DNA of 64,000 bases, taken from positions 40,377,715 to 40,441,714 of the forward strand of contig OU452200.1 of assembly GCA_911728435.2 (NCBI GenBank), written 5' to 3'. The position numbers were made by a program, and so were the translations under genes. Every line of letters begins with the position of its first letter. Position 1 is the stretch's first letter. The DNA comes from Apoderus coryli. Its lineage: Eukaryota > Arthropoda > Insecta > Coleoptera > Attelabidae. Of this stretch, positions 1 through 39,858 are shown one piece after another. A model generated the notes under the pieces. That model did no database searches and was not told where the DNA came from. It was given only the letters and a program-made list of their open reading frames with translations.

Positions 1-1663
1 TTGTTGTTGAAATTGTATTTACATTTTCTGGAGTATTTAATTGTGAAATACATAATATTAAATGAATGAAGAAGCGTGTGAAACTTTCATTTCTCAGATA
101 CCCTAAAACTTTTACAACTAAAATTATTCCCAGTATTCCCTAATCAATTAAAAAATTTTGCAACGTTCCATTAATTTATATACATTTTCAGTGTTTATTA
201 GTTGATAGAAATTTAAGTAAAAACGTACGTCTGCATTTGAGTGAGAGATTGCACCTTCGGATGAGTCGATACAAGTAAGGAATATGTGCAAATAATGAGT
301 CATTATTTTCCCTTGATGTGAAGAACAAAAAGACCAGGATAAATAATAAAAAAATTATAAATATTTTAAATGTATTTATTTTCACTCAGTTTTCTGCTGT
401 CTATAGCTTTTATTAAAACAAATTATGAAATTATAATTACAAATCATGTTTGACAATAATGAAAAATACTCATCGAACTATTTATTTATTTCTATATAGT
501 ATTGGCACTATATAAACAAATGAACCTTGAATCATCAATTTTTTGGAGCCATACAAACACAAAAAAAAAATACACTAAACATTTCTTATTAACTTTTGCT
601 TGATCTTAAATTACAAAACAAAAAAAAAGAGATCATTAACATATACATCGCTAAAACTTAAAAATTACAAAATGAAAAAAAAAAGGAGGTTGACAAGTCC
701 CTCAAATATAGGAACAAGCTGTGGTCATATCACATTTCTGTTAATGTTTTCTTACTGGTACAGTGAAAGTACGAAACTATTAAACAAGTACGATATATCG
801 ATAGTCATTACCTACTAAAACTGTCATTTTACTGAGCTGTCATCTTACTCAAGGTGTCATAAGTGGTGGATAGATATAAATTTGCACTCAAAAACAATAT
901 AGAGCCAATATGAGTGAGGACTTCTTTAAAAAGAAATATTCAACAATGCTCAAAGATATATTGTGAAGAAATATGTTTATTATGACAATAATCCGAGATT
1001 ACAAAGAGTTTCGAGCACGAGTTAATACAAGCTGGAAGCTAGTACAAAAAAAAAGAAGAACGCTAAATCTTTTGAGGATTAAAATCCAGAGCATCAAAAA
1101 TGATTGCTGATTTTGTACTAAAATATAACGTTCCGATTGTATATTCTTGTTCATAATCGTCCTATGAAGTCTGTTGCTTGGCGCCTAACGTAGAGCTGGA
1201 ATCCACGACTCGAGATTAAGAGCAAAGCTCCAAAATTCGCTGTGATAACCGAATTCGTCGATAAAGCCAAACATTTAATTTTAGTCGACAAAGTGATCGA
1301 GCGTTATAGTTTGAAAAGACCTTAGGCGTTTTTAAACTAAAAAGCTAAGCGACACATTAATATTTGCTCGTGTTGGAAACCGATCTATGGCAGATTCTAC
1401 GTGGTTCTATAGCGATGGAAACTATAACCCGGTTGGACAGTCTGGATCCATAAAATCAGGAATAGCCGAGACTCAACCGAACATGGTTTGAAAAAAGTGA
1501 CAACGAAATAGTGGATTCAATGCGAGCAAATATTGTCCACAACTCATACCTGTTTTACTCGATAATGAATGAATGTTTTAAAATATTTTAACTTGAACTT
1601 TCATAATTTTCGTTTAAAAATTGGAACAACATTCAAATTCAATCAATATATCTTTTATATTTT
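1..1663. other. AT-rich 3' flank of rdx, no gene seen
   Basis: I see no exon with a recognisable protein match. The stretch from about 1000 to 1560 reads like an old, multiply broken transposon copy (short open runs separated by stops in every frame), but no motif is clear enough to name a family. Confidence 0.5.
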
Positions 1664-2370
1664 TTTCGCCTGCCTGCACTTAAATAGAGTTTTACCGCCC
1701 GCATTTGCGGGCGGTAAATGACCATTTAGCGCCCGCTCTTTTTATTTTTTTTCCATAGATCGCGCTACTGTTATATTTGCAATAATAACGTTAACATCAG
1801 TAGTTTTCACTCACTTAACTTAATGTGCATTCCATCTAGAGGATAAGTTGACAATTAATTGAGAAAGTTTACTTAGATAGTCGTCTGCCCTTCGGCTAAA
1901 CTCATTTAATTATTTTAAATTGTCCATTATTAATTAGTAATCACTTTTAAATTATTATTGTAGTACCGAAATATACCTAAGATTCTAAAATCAAATTTCT
2001 ATAGCGTACACGCTCAAATAATAATTTGACAGTTTCTTTCTACATTTAAAATACTCAACATTGACATGTGAGCCTGTCACATAAGTTTATCGGATCTAAG
2101 TTTGTCAAAGGATAACGCCTATTATCATGTACGTCAAAAAATACTCCCATTAATTACTGTCAAAAACTGTCAGTTCATAACAGTAAATAATTAATTATTA
2201 AAATAAAGTTCTTTTGGTTTAATATTGTAGTATGAAGAGGCAGGCGAAAAACAGTTGTAAGCACCCTTGGCGGTAAAGCCGCTGCAGCCCTTCGCTGTAT
2301 AGCTGCCCTCGCTCGCTTCGCTTACTCGTGCGTCTATACAGCGGCGGGCTGCAACGAATGCTTTACCGCC
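1664..2370. repeat. Foldback-like element with GC-rich palindromes
   Basis: Two GC-rich inverted structures sit in otherwise AT-rich DNA. 1691-1718 is a perfect palindrome: 13-bp arms (TTTACCGCCCGCA) around TT. 2269-2370 is a long imperfect hairpin whose ends are GGCGGTAAAG and CTTTACCGCC, with inner arms GCTGCAGCCC/GGGCTGCA and CGCTGTATAG/CTATACAGCG. A further pair, TTTTTCGCCTGCC near 1664 and GGCAGGCGAAAAA near 2240, is also inverted. The shared GGCGGTAAA motif links the palindromes, suggesting one non-autonomous element of about 0.7 kb. No target duplication was identified. Confidence 0.55.
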
Positions 2371-2459
2371 CTTTATACTTAATATACTATAAAGAGTGTC
2401 GTTGCATTTATATTTAAGAGATTTTTTTACCTAAAGTATTGCTTTAATTCGATTATTAT

Positions 2460-2929
2460 CAGGGATTGATACCGAAGCGACGGTTCGCGCGATATCGAAA
2501 CTAAAGGCACGAAACCGGTACCAAAACTTTGAGTAACGAAACAGAACTGAAACTCTCGGTATAAATATTGAAATACTAGTTGAGTCTGTAAACATAAATA
2601 GTACCGAAACCCTCGGTGCAGTAAATGAAGCAAAACGCATAGGTAATATTAAAATTGGTACCGAAACTATGTGCAACGAACTGATATAGAAACCGAAAGA
2701 GTTTCGGTATCGGTTTCTATACTGTTTCGTTGCTTAGATTTCGCTACTAGGTTATTTTCGGTACCTAGCGTTTACCTGGGTTTTAGTTAATGAGTTTGTC
2801 GTTGGAATAGGTCTTGGTAATGATTTCGTTCCTGTTATTAACCTTCTGCTGGAGATTTTGTCTCCGTATCTTCGTTTCTATTCTGGTCTGAAAACCAAAA
2901 CGGTAACCGAAACACGGTGCCAATCCCTA
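2460..2929. mobile_element. hAT-like MITE rich in GGTACCGAAAC motifs
   Basis: The ends are CAGGGATTGATACCG on the left and CGGTGCCAATCCCTA on the right, an inverted pair of the CAGGGAT type common in hAT elements. The interior has no coding capacity but is packed with variants of GGTACCGAAAC and its complement, including a central inverted pair (AAACCGAAAG ... TATCGGTTT). Subterminal repeats of this kind often serve as transposase-binding sites. A clean 8-bp target duplication is not visible, so family assignment is by inverted repeat only. Confidence 0.55.
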
Positions 2930-4564
2930 ATAATTTATTATCTTCCCTTTCAAGTAGCTTTTGAGAATAAAACAAAGTTTCGAACTTTCCACAACAATGA
3001 AAATGTTTTCTATTAATTTTAATGAAGAAAACTCACTGTACCAAACAAAGAAACAATTAAAAAAACCCTTAATAATTAAGATTATGTAAAAAAAAAATGA
3101 AAACAATTTTAGACGCTAAATAACATTTACAAACTATTTAAATTATTTTTATTTATAAGCGCACTCTTTAAAGGTGTCTCTTTTTTTTCTATACATACCA
3201 GGTCTAACGGTTTGAGTTTTTCTGAAATATCACATACAAATATTGAACACTAGTTCATGTACCAGGTAATGAGCCAAATAAAACGGGACGATTTCGGAAC
3301 GCCACAGCAGAGAATGTTGCTAGCGCCGTTACAGCATATTACTCAAATGGCAACAATTTCGATTGTGCGAGACGGACATTTTATTTACACTACGGTTTGT
3401 CCATATGCGACAAAATTGAGGCTACTTTTCGGTCATAATTTTTATGAAAATGAACGATTGTGCACTCAAACAATATTTTCATGACATGTTGATGATGGCC
3501 TACACAGGGTTGCCGAAGATATTGGAGTATAAGGCGAAACATGCCATAAAGGGTAAAATTTATAAATAAATACGAGGTTTTGACTGGAAGTTTTTCATTA
3601 CATTTACTTATAATTTTGATTAAAACTCATAATAAAAGTTAATACGCCACCTGTATTGATTGTCTTTTCATGATGGTTTAAAAGTCAAGATCGAGCAATA
3701 TCCACTTTTAGTACAAAACGTACAATGAGACTAGTCTCCTAATTTGTTGATAAATTTCTCACAAGACCATAAATTCTTCATACCAGAATAGTGGCTTTAA
3801 AAAAACTAGAAAGGAACAACGCCGTGTGTGTTTAGACGCGAGGCTACTGTTAAGACAAATTCCAATTTTAGATGCAGATTACAAATTGATGTGTAAACAT
3901 TATTTTTATTCTTTTCTTAATGATAATATTATACAAAAAATAAATAAATATCGACGTGTTTTCTATATTTCCTAAAAAACTGGGACTAACATACGCATTT
4001 CTTGACTTTAAAAATGATTTTTGATTTAGAAATGATGAATGATAAGATTATATGTCGGGAATAATTTATAAATGGCGCGAAGAGATAGCAAGAGAAGAGT
4101 ATAGTGGGACATACTGCGTGCAGAATAGGATTGTCCCGGCCAGTTATTTGTCAATGTACCGCTGGAGACTAAGCTTCAATTTTTATCTGCCACGATCTTC
4201 ATACAACAAGAGTTAACACCACGATTCCTCAATACTTTTATTAAATAAAGTGTAATGATGCCAGAACTGTGATAACTTAAATATATTATTGATCTTCAAA
4301 CAAAAATGTGATTAGCTTGGATGTTCTGATGTGTAAATGTGTAAATTATCTCCAATCGGGTTGAGAGGTAATGTGCCCAGGATACTTGAATTGTATGTTG
4401 ATAGAAAACAGTATGAGGTGAAGACTGACTTGGAAAAATAATACGGCTGGCTTCTGTATAACAAGTTAAAGATACACCTTTACTTGAATAAAAAGCTAAT
4501 AAAAAAATCGTTGATTCTAAGATAAGGCTTAGGTACAGACGTAAATTTAGAGACGGTTTCAAAA
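2930..4564. other. No gene recognised
   Basis: AT-rich sequence. A 75-codon open frame at 3257-3484 has no motif I recognise and no splice context. Nothing else is supported. Confidence 0.4.
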
Positions 4565-4720
4565 GTTAAGTATTTGGGACTTATTTTAGATGAAAAACTA
4601 TCCTGGGCGGACCATATTTCGTATATCGCCAGTAAATTATCACTTATGATTGGTTCTCTCTGAAGGTGTAAACACCTACCTATTACGTAAAGGCTAATTT
4701 GATGTGTACAATGCATTTTT
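4565..4720 (+). pseudogene. LINE reverse transcriptase fragment
   Basis: The plus strand reads VKYLGLILDEKLSWADHI and then ASKLSLMIGSL before a stop at about 4663. This is the region after the catalytic core of non-LTR reverse transcriptases, where VxYLGxxLDxxLxWxxHI is typical of jockey/CR1-type LINEs. The copy is short, broken downstream and has no recognisable 5' part. It lies beyond the 3' end of rdx on the opposite strand. Confidence 0.65.
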
Positions 4721-5474
4721 CGTTAGTTGGTCCCTGTCTAGGGAACTTGTGGCTCCAGGGACTTTTAAAAAACGCAATTTTTCAAAACAAGACATTGGAT
4801 TTAAGCGCTTGACTAGTTTGCATCTACGAGCGCTTTGAAATAGGTGCTTCAAACTGTACAAGCGATTTTGTCAAAAAATACACACACAACAGAGCATTCC
4901 TGGATATTCTCCCATTCAAGCAAAGATCAACAATTTTCATCATTTAGGTAAATATCTCAACGTTCTAAATAGCAAAGAAGGACAACATAAATGTTTAAGT
5001 GACGTTGAAAAGTAGATGAACATTTGAGATATATTCGAAACGTATGTTGGGCATGTATTGTCCCGCTTAATTAATTCTGTCACTTTGACGTAACTCGTAC
5101 CTGTACCATTTGGGCGCCTGTATCTTAAATAGTTTGGTTTTAATCTTCATCAGATTTGCAGCAAAAAAGAACCAGTATTTATATGGAATATTCCAAAAAA
5201 CATAACAAAATACCGCCGATTTATTACAAGCTTACACATTTATGTCGATATCGCACTTTTTCACTGTTAGCTATACATTCTCTAACTTTCTCTCATTCTA
5301 CTTCATATCTGAATCGTCTGATTCTTGTTGATGCACACATTTAAATTAAATATAAAAAAAAAACAGGAAAAAAATTAGAAAACAGTCAATCGTGTAGCAC
5401 TGTTTTGATGATGTTGATGTTTTTTTTTTTGCAAACACATAGTATTAATAAACAGTATCCTCTAATCACAAACT
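4721..5474. other. rdx 3' flank with candidate polyadenylation signal
   Basis: This follows the rdx stop codon on the minus strand. A canonical AATAAA (minus) lies at 5225-5220, about 250 nt after the stop, and is a plausible end of the 3' UTR. No other gene is seen. Confidence 0.35.
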
Positions 5475-33325
<27,851 letters not shown>

Positions 33326-33398
33326 AGTACTTGTGGGGTGCAGATTGGAGGTAACCCGGGCGGTTTGCCCGGCCGAACAGTCACTCACCCCTGGCAAC
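33326..33398 (-). promoter_or_regulatory. rdx: Probable rdx 5' UTR with GC-rich hairpin
   Basis: Immediately upstream of the ATG the sequence is strongly GC-rich against an AT-rich surround. Between 33372 and 33356 CCGGGC and GCCCGG pair around a 5-nt loop, about 30 nt before the start codon. A pyrimidine-rich TTTTGTTTGGTTTTAG ends at 33399, a plausible splice acceptor, implying a further upstream non-coding exon. Boundaries are inferred. Confidence 0.55.
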
Positions 33399-36068
33399 CT
33401 AAAACCAAACAAAAGAAATGTTAATTCTATTTCTAGAAACTTAAAAGACTTTTGTGTTTTGTCAGACCATTTATACGATTGATTATAAAGAAGAAACAGA
33501 AATCAACACAAAAGAAGTTTATAAGTTCTTTATCAACAATGCAGTTTCACTTTTAATAATTCATAATTTTTTATGAATATAAGATTTAATTAGTAAAAAA
33601 AACACATTCGCCGTCACAACTATTTTCTTTTGCAAGCTCATTTACTCCCACGGGGCTATTTTTAAAACAATTCTCATCGGTTTTGAATCGGAAAATATTT
33701 TGCTTCTTTTATGTTAAGAATCATTCTGACTGGACACAAGCTGGGACCTGTTTTAAGTTTCACCAGCTATTTAGTATCAGCTAGTTTCCACCCACGTCTA
33801 GCGTTATTAAAAAAAAAGAAAACTAGTTAAATTCGAGTTAAAATCTGTTTTCTTCTTGTTGTTGATGTTTTTTAATTTAGTCGCTTAAAATCGGCGACCC
33901 CAAAAAATACTGAATAAGAAACTTTTATTGTATACATTAATATTATTACTATTATCAAAGATAATGACATTAATGTTTGCTATTATTTTTCCAAAAGAAA
34001 ATTCAAAAATGCAAATAACAATAACAAAATATGAAAAAGATTACTACAAAATGCAGCTCAACACACACATTGACCTTCTCGGGATACAGTGTATGGGCCT
34101 CCCGAAATACATGTATGTGGATTTTCTTTATCCCCAATATTTAATATTGTGTTTGTTGACAAATCCATTCAGAAAAAATGCCGATTCATCGCTAAAGCAA
34201 ATATTGCATTATCTGTTATTTTTCTGGACATATTTTCACAGAACTGTATCCTTTTCATCATAAAACACAAAATTCAACCAAGAATGGTTTTGAAGTTGCC
34301 CAAAATCGACGGATTTTTGGCAAAAATCGTGTCTACTTTCGATGAGATAGAGTTATTCTATAGGTGGCAAGTTTGGAAATGAAAGCACTGTATAATTTCA
34401 AAAAGAGAATGGCTATTAAATTTGCAGTGCGTTCGGTAATAGCACTTATTGATTTAAGATGTGAGAATACCTACTAAGCGCCATTTAAAACATATTAATG
34501 AACACTAAAACCTATCAAATAAACAAGATTGTAAATTACGTATTGGCTGTATAACGACTAGATTACTACTAAGAAGAATGCTGTTAAACGGTTAATTATT
34601 GTTGAATATAAAATGCATTGATACGAGGGTTGCTATTTATGTACTGAGTATAGAAAGACCAAACGAATTAATTTTATCAAAAATATTGTTATTGCTTATC
34701 AAAATATTCTATATAAATTAGTGTTTTAACACCTCGGAAAAAAACCGGATCCTTTCTGGTTTTTTCCCAGCCTTTTGGCAAAAACCAAAATTTGGAAAAA
34801 TTTCTCTTTTATGGGATTTTAAGGTATTTATTATAAAAAAACACTAAAATAACAAAACATTCTTATAAAACAATTAAAAAAACTTCTAAACATTAAAAAA
34901 AACAAATAAAATTTACTAAAACAACTAAATTAAAAGAGAATTTGAAGCCCATCATGGCCAACTAAAATCAATTAAATTTCAAATTCATATCACTATTGTA
35001 ATAGAAAAATGTAACATTGTCAATATTTTGAAAACTATCAGTTTTTGGGATAGACATTCTTTAATAAACTTGCCCTTATTTTTGGGGCAAAAAAATATAA
35101 AATGGGTTGCCATTTAAAAATGTTGAATTTTGACACTTTTTTCAATTTGATTTTTTGCCCTTTTTTTCAAATACGCTGTATTAATATTTACTAAAAAATA
35201 TACGTAGGCGCCTAAAATAGGTCTATATCTCCTAGGATATTCTAACAAATTAGATTATTAAAGCTTCCATATAATAAAAAATTCTTATTATTCTTTATTC
35301 TGAAAACGTCCTTTTTGACATAAAACGGCTGGCGATAGGTATAACATGTTATGCATAAAATTTGTATAGAATTACAAGGAGAATCCAAAAAATATATAAT
35401 TTATATAGGGTCGTATTTAAAATAAGGAAGTTGACACCCATTTCCGGAAGTGCTAGATTCTTGAAAACTTTTTAGCCGAATTCGTCCCCTCGACCTAAGT
35501 ACTACACCAGATTTTCAGATTGTTCTACAGTATAGTTTCTCCATAATCGATCGAATCCCTTCCCGGTGGGATACCCGGTATATATAAAATTAATTTGTTT
35601 CTATTTTATGGTTGCTAGTAACTTAATATTAAAAAATACATCATTTAATACTGTTAAATAATGTATGCTGAATTTGAAAAAAACCGATTTTTTTAAACAC
35701 TAATATAAATATTCTATTCTATATAAATATCTCTTACAAATATTATTATTTTACCAAATAATTTCTAACTGCCTATATTTTGATTTGTTAATGCAAGTTT
35801 GCGGCTTTGTCGAAACTTGTAATAACTGACAGAAAACGCAGAAAGGAATTTAATATTAAGCAGCATTTTATAAAAAAATCGGTTGTGTCGCCGCAAAACT
35901 TTCCCAACAAGATATAATATAATCAAAAATATATGACCTGCGTAACGAAACAGAATTTTAATAATTTTTTTTATTATTATTATTATAATTGTATTATTTT
36001 AATTATTTCCAATAAGCTAACGTAAACAAACTGACTACTTTATTCAAAAATTAGAAGAAAAAAAATAT
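33399..36068. other. Upstream of rdx: no gene recognised
   Basis: AT-rich. A mariner-like end (TACGAGGGTTGCTATTTATG, near 34621) stands alone. The stretch 34300-36060 has no coding match. The sequence AAATCGGTTGTGTCGCC near 35878 is shared with the tRNA-derived repeat at 52705. Confidence 0.45.
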
Positions 36069-36135
36069 TGCCAGAGCTGGGATTCGAACCCATAACCTTT
36101 CGCATACGAAGCGAAGGCTCTATCAATGACGCCAG
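36069..36135 (-). repeat. tRNA-derived SINE head, copy A
   Basis: The minus strand has an A-box-like TGGCGTCATTGATAGAGC, an anticodon hairpin TTCGC/GCGAA with loop TTCGTAT, and a perfect B box GGTTCGAATCC in the T arm. The 3' side ends CTCTGGC, but no matching 5' acceptor strand is present, so this is not a tRNA gene. A matching copy lies at 52731-52800, and both have GGTTGTGTCGCC nearby. Confidence 0.65.
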
Positions 36136-36350
36136 TAGCTTCATAGATAGACTTCGCCTATAAACATAATACTGCGTATATGTGTTGAATAAAGTCCTTA
36201 TTATTACAATTTATAACTGCGGATAAAACTTGGGATCACCAATCAATTTTTTATTTCTTTTTCTTTCTTGGGGTTAAGGTTCTTCTAAGGAAAAAAATTT
36301 GTTTTTTTTTTTTTTTTCTCTTGAAATATGTTTATTTCAATGTCACCCAC

Positions 36351-36386
36351 GTACAACGTTTCGGCTCATTAGCCTTCCTCAGGTAC
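36351..36386 (-). ncRNA. Hammerhead-like ribozyme motif (left PLE end)
   Basis: On the minus strand: stem I GUAC/GUAC, core CUGAGGA plus one extra A, stem II GGCU/AGCC with loop AAUG, GAA, stem III ACGU (self-complementary), cleavage base U. It is identical to the motif at 39823-39858. A 4-nt self-complementary stem III implies action as a dimer. Confidence 0.7.
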
Positions 36387-36872
36387 ATCTCTTTCTAAAA
36401 AAAAATTTTTTTTTTTTTTTTTGTTTTTTGTACAGAATTAAAACTAACAAGTAAGTGGTACATATACACTACATCACAACAACATTCAGTGTAAATAGGT
36501 AATATATAAAACACATACACAATTACATATAATACTTATTCTTAAATTATTTTCTATTTTGAAATTTTTTTTGTTTTTACCTTACCAACATCGCATGGTT
36601 CTATGGAATATACCACTTTTAGTGGGTATTTTGTTTGAATTAAAATTTTTGTTCATTGATTGGTATACACACCTAGGTATCAGTTGGAGTTTTTTTTTTT
36701 TTTCCTTTTATATATTTTATTTTACCACTTTATCAGCCAACTACCACATCGTTTACGAGGGATGTATTAGAAGTTTTTTTTTTTGTTTTATGGATAGTGA
36801 TGTTTTTTACTTATTAAATTAGAGGACATACATTTACATTTTTTATTAGTTGTTGATTGCCAGTGTGCCATA

Positions 36873-38198
36873 TTATATGATATTATTATAAATTTGGCTA
36901 AGAAATTGTATTTCTGTTCTATCATTAATGCTGTTCGTGTTTTTTTTTATGTGAATCATCTCCAATATTTCTCTTTTTCGTCTGTCATGTTCTTTTGTTA
37001 GTATTGTGGTACTGTCAAAGTCAAATTGATGGTTGTGTGATTGGGAATGTTTCTTCAGTGCTGTTTGTCCTGAGTTAGGGTTTTTGTGATTAGCCAACCT
37101 TTTTTCTAAGTATTGTTTTGTTTGTCCGATGTATGTAGCATTACAGTCTTTGCATGGTATGTTGTATACTACATGGGTATTCTTCAATATTGGTGTTTTA
37201 GATTTCAGCTTTGTGTATATTGAAGTCTTCAATGTATTTGTGTTTTTGTGACAGACTGTTATGTTATGTTTTTTTAATTTATTGCTGAGATTTTCTGATA
37301 GACCATGTATATACGGTAGTGAAGCATACTTTTTGGCTGTGTTAGTTTTATTATGGTTGGTGATATTGTCATTGTAGAATTTGTGAATGCGTTTTTTGAC
37401 TATTTTTTCTACAAGTTGTTTTGGGTAGTTGTTCTTATATAATGCAGACTTGGCTTTGTTTAGTGTTTCTGTTCTATACTCAGGATCGGTAAGTTTAATA
37501 GCCCTGTCAGCCAATCCTATTACAACACTTTTTTTTTGATTGAAAGGGTGGTTTGAGAGAAAATTTGTGTAACGTTCAGACCAGGTCGGTTTAGTATACC
37601 ATTTTGTTTTTATTTTGTTTTCAATTTTAATTAGGGTAAGGTCTAGAAAATTTATAGTGTTGTTAGTTTCTACTTCTATTGTGAATTTTAAATTCGGATG
37701 GTATGAATTAAATGCATTTTTTATATGTTCTATTTGATTGGCTGGTACTAGGGCTATACAATCATCTACATATCGGTAGAAAATTACCGGTTTGATTTTT
37801 AATGAGTTTATTATTTTGGTTTCAAGGTCTTCCATGACTATTTGGGCTACCACACTTGAAATTGATGCACCCATGGCTACACCGTTAATTTGTTTGTACA
37901 ATTTTTGTTGGAATTCGAAGTACGTTGAGGTGAGAGTAAAACGTAGAGCTTCCTTGAATTCATTGAGAGGGATATCAGTAAATTTACATATTTCAGGCCA
38001 TTTTTCTTCAATTATTGTTGTGGCTATATCGATTGGTATGTTTGTGTACAGTGACACGACATCTAACGAGATTAGTGAGTGGTCTTTTGGGATTATTACG
38101 TTGTTAAGTTTGTTTTTGAAATCAAAGGAATCTTTAATATAGTAATCGTTTTTGTTTATAATGTTATTTAAGATGGATTTTAGGTAGGTAGGTAGGTT
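36873..38198 (-). CDS. Penelope-like RT with GIY-YIG endonuclease, left copy
   Basis: The open frame runs from the junction at about 38203 (in-frame before the first Met at 38057) to a stop at 36873. It encodes RT motif A (SLDVVSLYTNIP), GVAMGASIS, the catalytic box FYRYVDDCIAL, NTINFLDLT, and near the C terminus IPCKDCNATYIGQTKQYLEK, a GIY-YIG endonuclease with the CxxC that marks Penelope-like elements. The protein reverse-transcribes and integrates the element. It lacks the N-terminal region and RT motifs before A because the copy is 5'-truncated; the remaining frame has no stop. Confidence 0.93.
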   Translation of the reverse strand, partial: NLPTYLKSILNNIINKNDYYIKDSFDFKNKLNNVIIPKDHSLISLDVVSLYTNIPIDIATTIIEEKWPEICKFTDIPLNEFKEALRFTLTSTYFEFQQKLYKQINGVAMGASISSVVAQIVMEDLETKIINSLKIKPVIFYRYVDDCIALVPANQIEHIKNAFNSYHPNLKFTIEVETNNTINFLDLTLIKIENKIKTKWYTKPTWSERYTNFLSNHPFNQKKSVVIGLADRAIKLTDPEYRTETLNKAKSALYKNNYPKQLVEKIVKKRIHKFYNDNITNHNKTNTAKKYASLPYIHGLSENLSNKLKKHNITVCHKNTNTLKTSIYTKLKSKTPILKNTHVVYNIPCKDCNATYIGQTKQYLEKRLANHKNPNSGQTALKKHSQSHNHQFDFDSTTILTKEHDRRKREILEMIHIKKNTNSINDRTEIQFLSQIYNNII

Positions 38199-39337
38199 TT
38201 GAAGAAAAATGGCCTGAAATATGTAAATTTACTGATATCCCTCTCAATGAATTCAAGGAAGCTCTACGTTTTACTCTCACCTCAACGTACTTCGAATTCC
38301 AACAAAAATTGTACAAACAAATTAACGGTGTAGCCATGGGTGCATCAATTTCAAGTGTGGTAGCCCAAATAGTCATGGAAGACCTTGAAACCAAAATAAT
38401 AAACTCATTAAAAATCAAACCGGTAATTTTCTACCGATATGTAGATGATTGTATAGCCCTAGTACCAGCCAATCAAATAGAACATATAAAAAATGCATTT
38501 AATTCATACCATCCGAATTTAAAATTCACAATAGAAGTAGAAACTAACAACACTATAAATTTTCTAGACCTTACCCTAATTAAAATTGAAAACAAAATAA
38601 AAACAAAATGGTATACTAAACCGACCTGGTCTGAACGTTACACAAATTTTCTCTCAAACCACCCTTTCAATCAAAAAAAAAGTGTTGTAATAGGATTGGC
38701 TGACAGGGCTATTAAACTTACCGATCCTGAGTATAGAACAGAAACACTAAACAAAGCCAAGTCTGCATTATATAAGAACAACTACCCAAAACAACTTGTA
38801 GAAAAAATAGTCAAAAAACGCATTCACAAATTCTACAATGACAATATCACCAACCATAATAAAACTAACACAGCCAAAAAGTATGCTTCACTACCGTATA
38901 TACATGGTCTATCAGAAAATCTCAGCAATAAATTAAAAAAACATAACATAACAGTCTGTCACAAAAACACAAATACATTGAAGACTTCAATATACACAAA
39001 GCTGAAATCTAAAACACCAATATTGAAGAATACCCATGTAGTATACAACATACCATGCAAAGACTGTAATGCTACATACATCGGACAAACAAAACAATAC
39101 TTAGAAAAAAGGTTGGCTAATCACAAAAACCCTAACTCAGGACAAACAGCACTGAAGAAACATTCCCAATCACACAACCATCAATTTGACTTTGACAGTA
39201 CCACAATACTAACAAAAGAACATGACAGACGAAAAAGAGAAATATTGGAGATGATTCACATAAAAAAAAACACGAACAGCATTAATGATAGAACAGAAAT
39301 ACAATTTCTTAGCCAAATTTATAATAATATCATATAA
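38199..39337 (+). CDS. Penelope-like RT with GIY-YIG endonuclease, right copy
   Basis: This is the inverted twin of 36873-38198, starting abruptly inside the coding frame (EEKWPEICK) and running open to a stop at 39337. It begins 62 codons later than its partner and so lacks RT motif A, but keeps YVDD and the GIY-YIG domain. The first Met at 38309 has no special context; the true start lies in missing 5' sequence. Confidence 0.93.
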
Positions 39338-39822
39338 TATGGCACACTGGCAATCAACAACTAATAAAAAATGTAAATGTATGTCCTCTAATTTAATAAG
39401 TAAAAAACATCACTATCCATAAAACAAAAAAAAAAACTTCTAATACATCCCTCGTAAACGATGTGGTAGTTGGCTGATAAAGTGGTAAAATAAAATATAT
39501 AAAAGGAAAAAAAAAAAAAACTCCAACTGATACCTAGGTGTGTATACCAATCAATGAACAAAAATTTTAATTCAAACAAAATACCCACTAAAAGTGGTAT
39601 ATTCCATAGAACCATGCGATGTTGGTAAGGTAAAAACAAAAAAAATTTCAAAATAGAAAATAATTTAAGAATAAGTATTATATGTAATTGTGTATGTGTT
39701 TTATATATTACCTATTTACACTGAATGTTGTTGTGATGTAGTGTATATGTACCACTTACTTGTTAGTTTTAATTCTGTACAAAAAACAAAAAAAAAAAAA
39801 AAATTTTTTTTTAGAAAGAGAT

Positions 39823-39858
39823 GTACCTGAGGAAGGCTAATGAGCCGAAACGTTGTAC
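39823..39858 (+). ncRNA. Hammerhead-like ribozyme motif (right PLE end)
   Basis: Same structure as at 36351-36386 in the other orientation: stem I 39823-39826 with 39855-39858, core CUGAGGA, stem II hairpin, GAA at 39847-39849, ACGU at 39850-39853, predicted cleavage after U39854. A short palindrome TTGAAATA/TATTTCAA follows. Confidence 0.7.

Noticed and set aside
3257..3484. 75-codon open frame
   Set aside because: No recognisable motif, splice context or neighbour; length is not remarkable.
34621..34740. Solo mariner end (TACGAGGGTTGCTATTTATG)
   Set aside because: Only the terminal motif is recognisable; no partner end or coding remnant, so not listed as an element.
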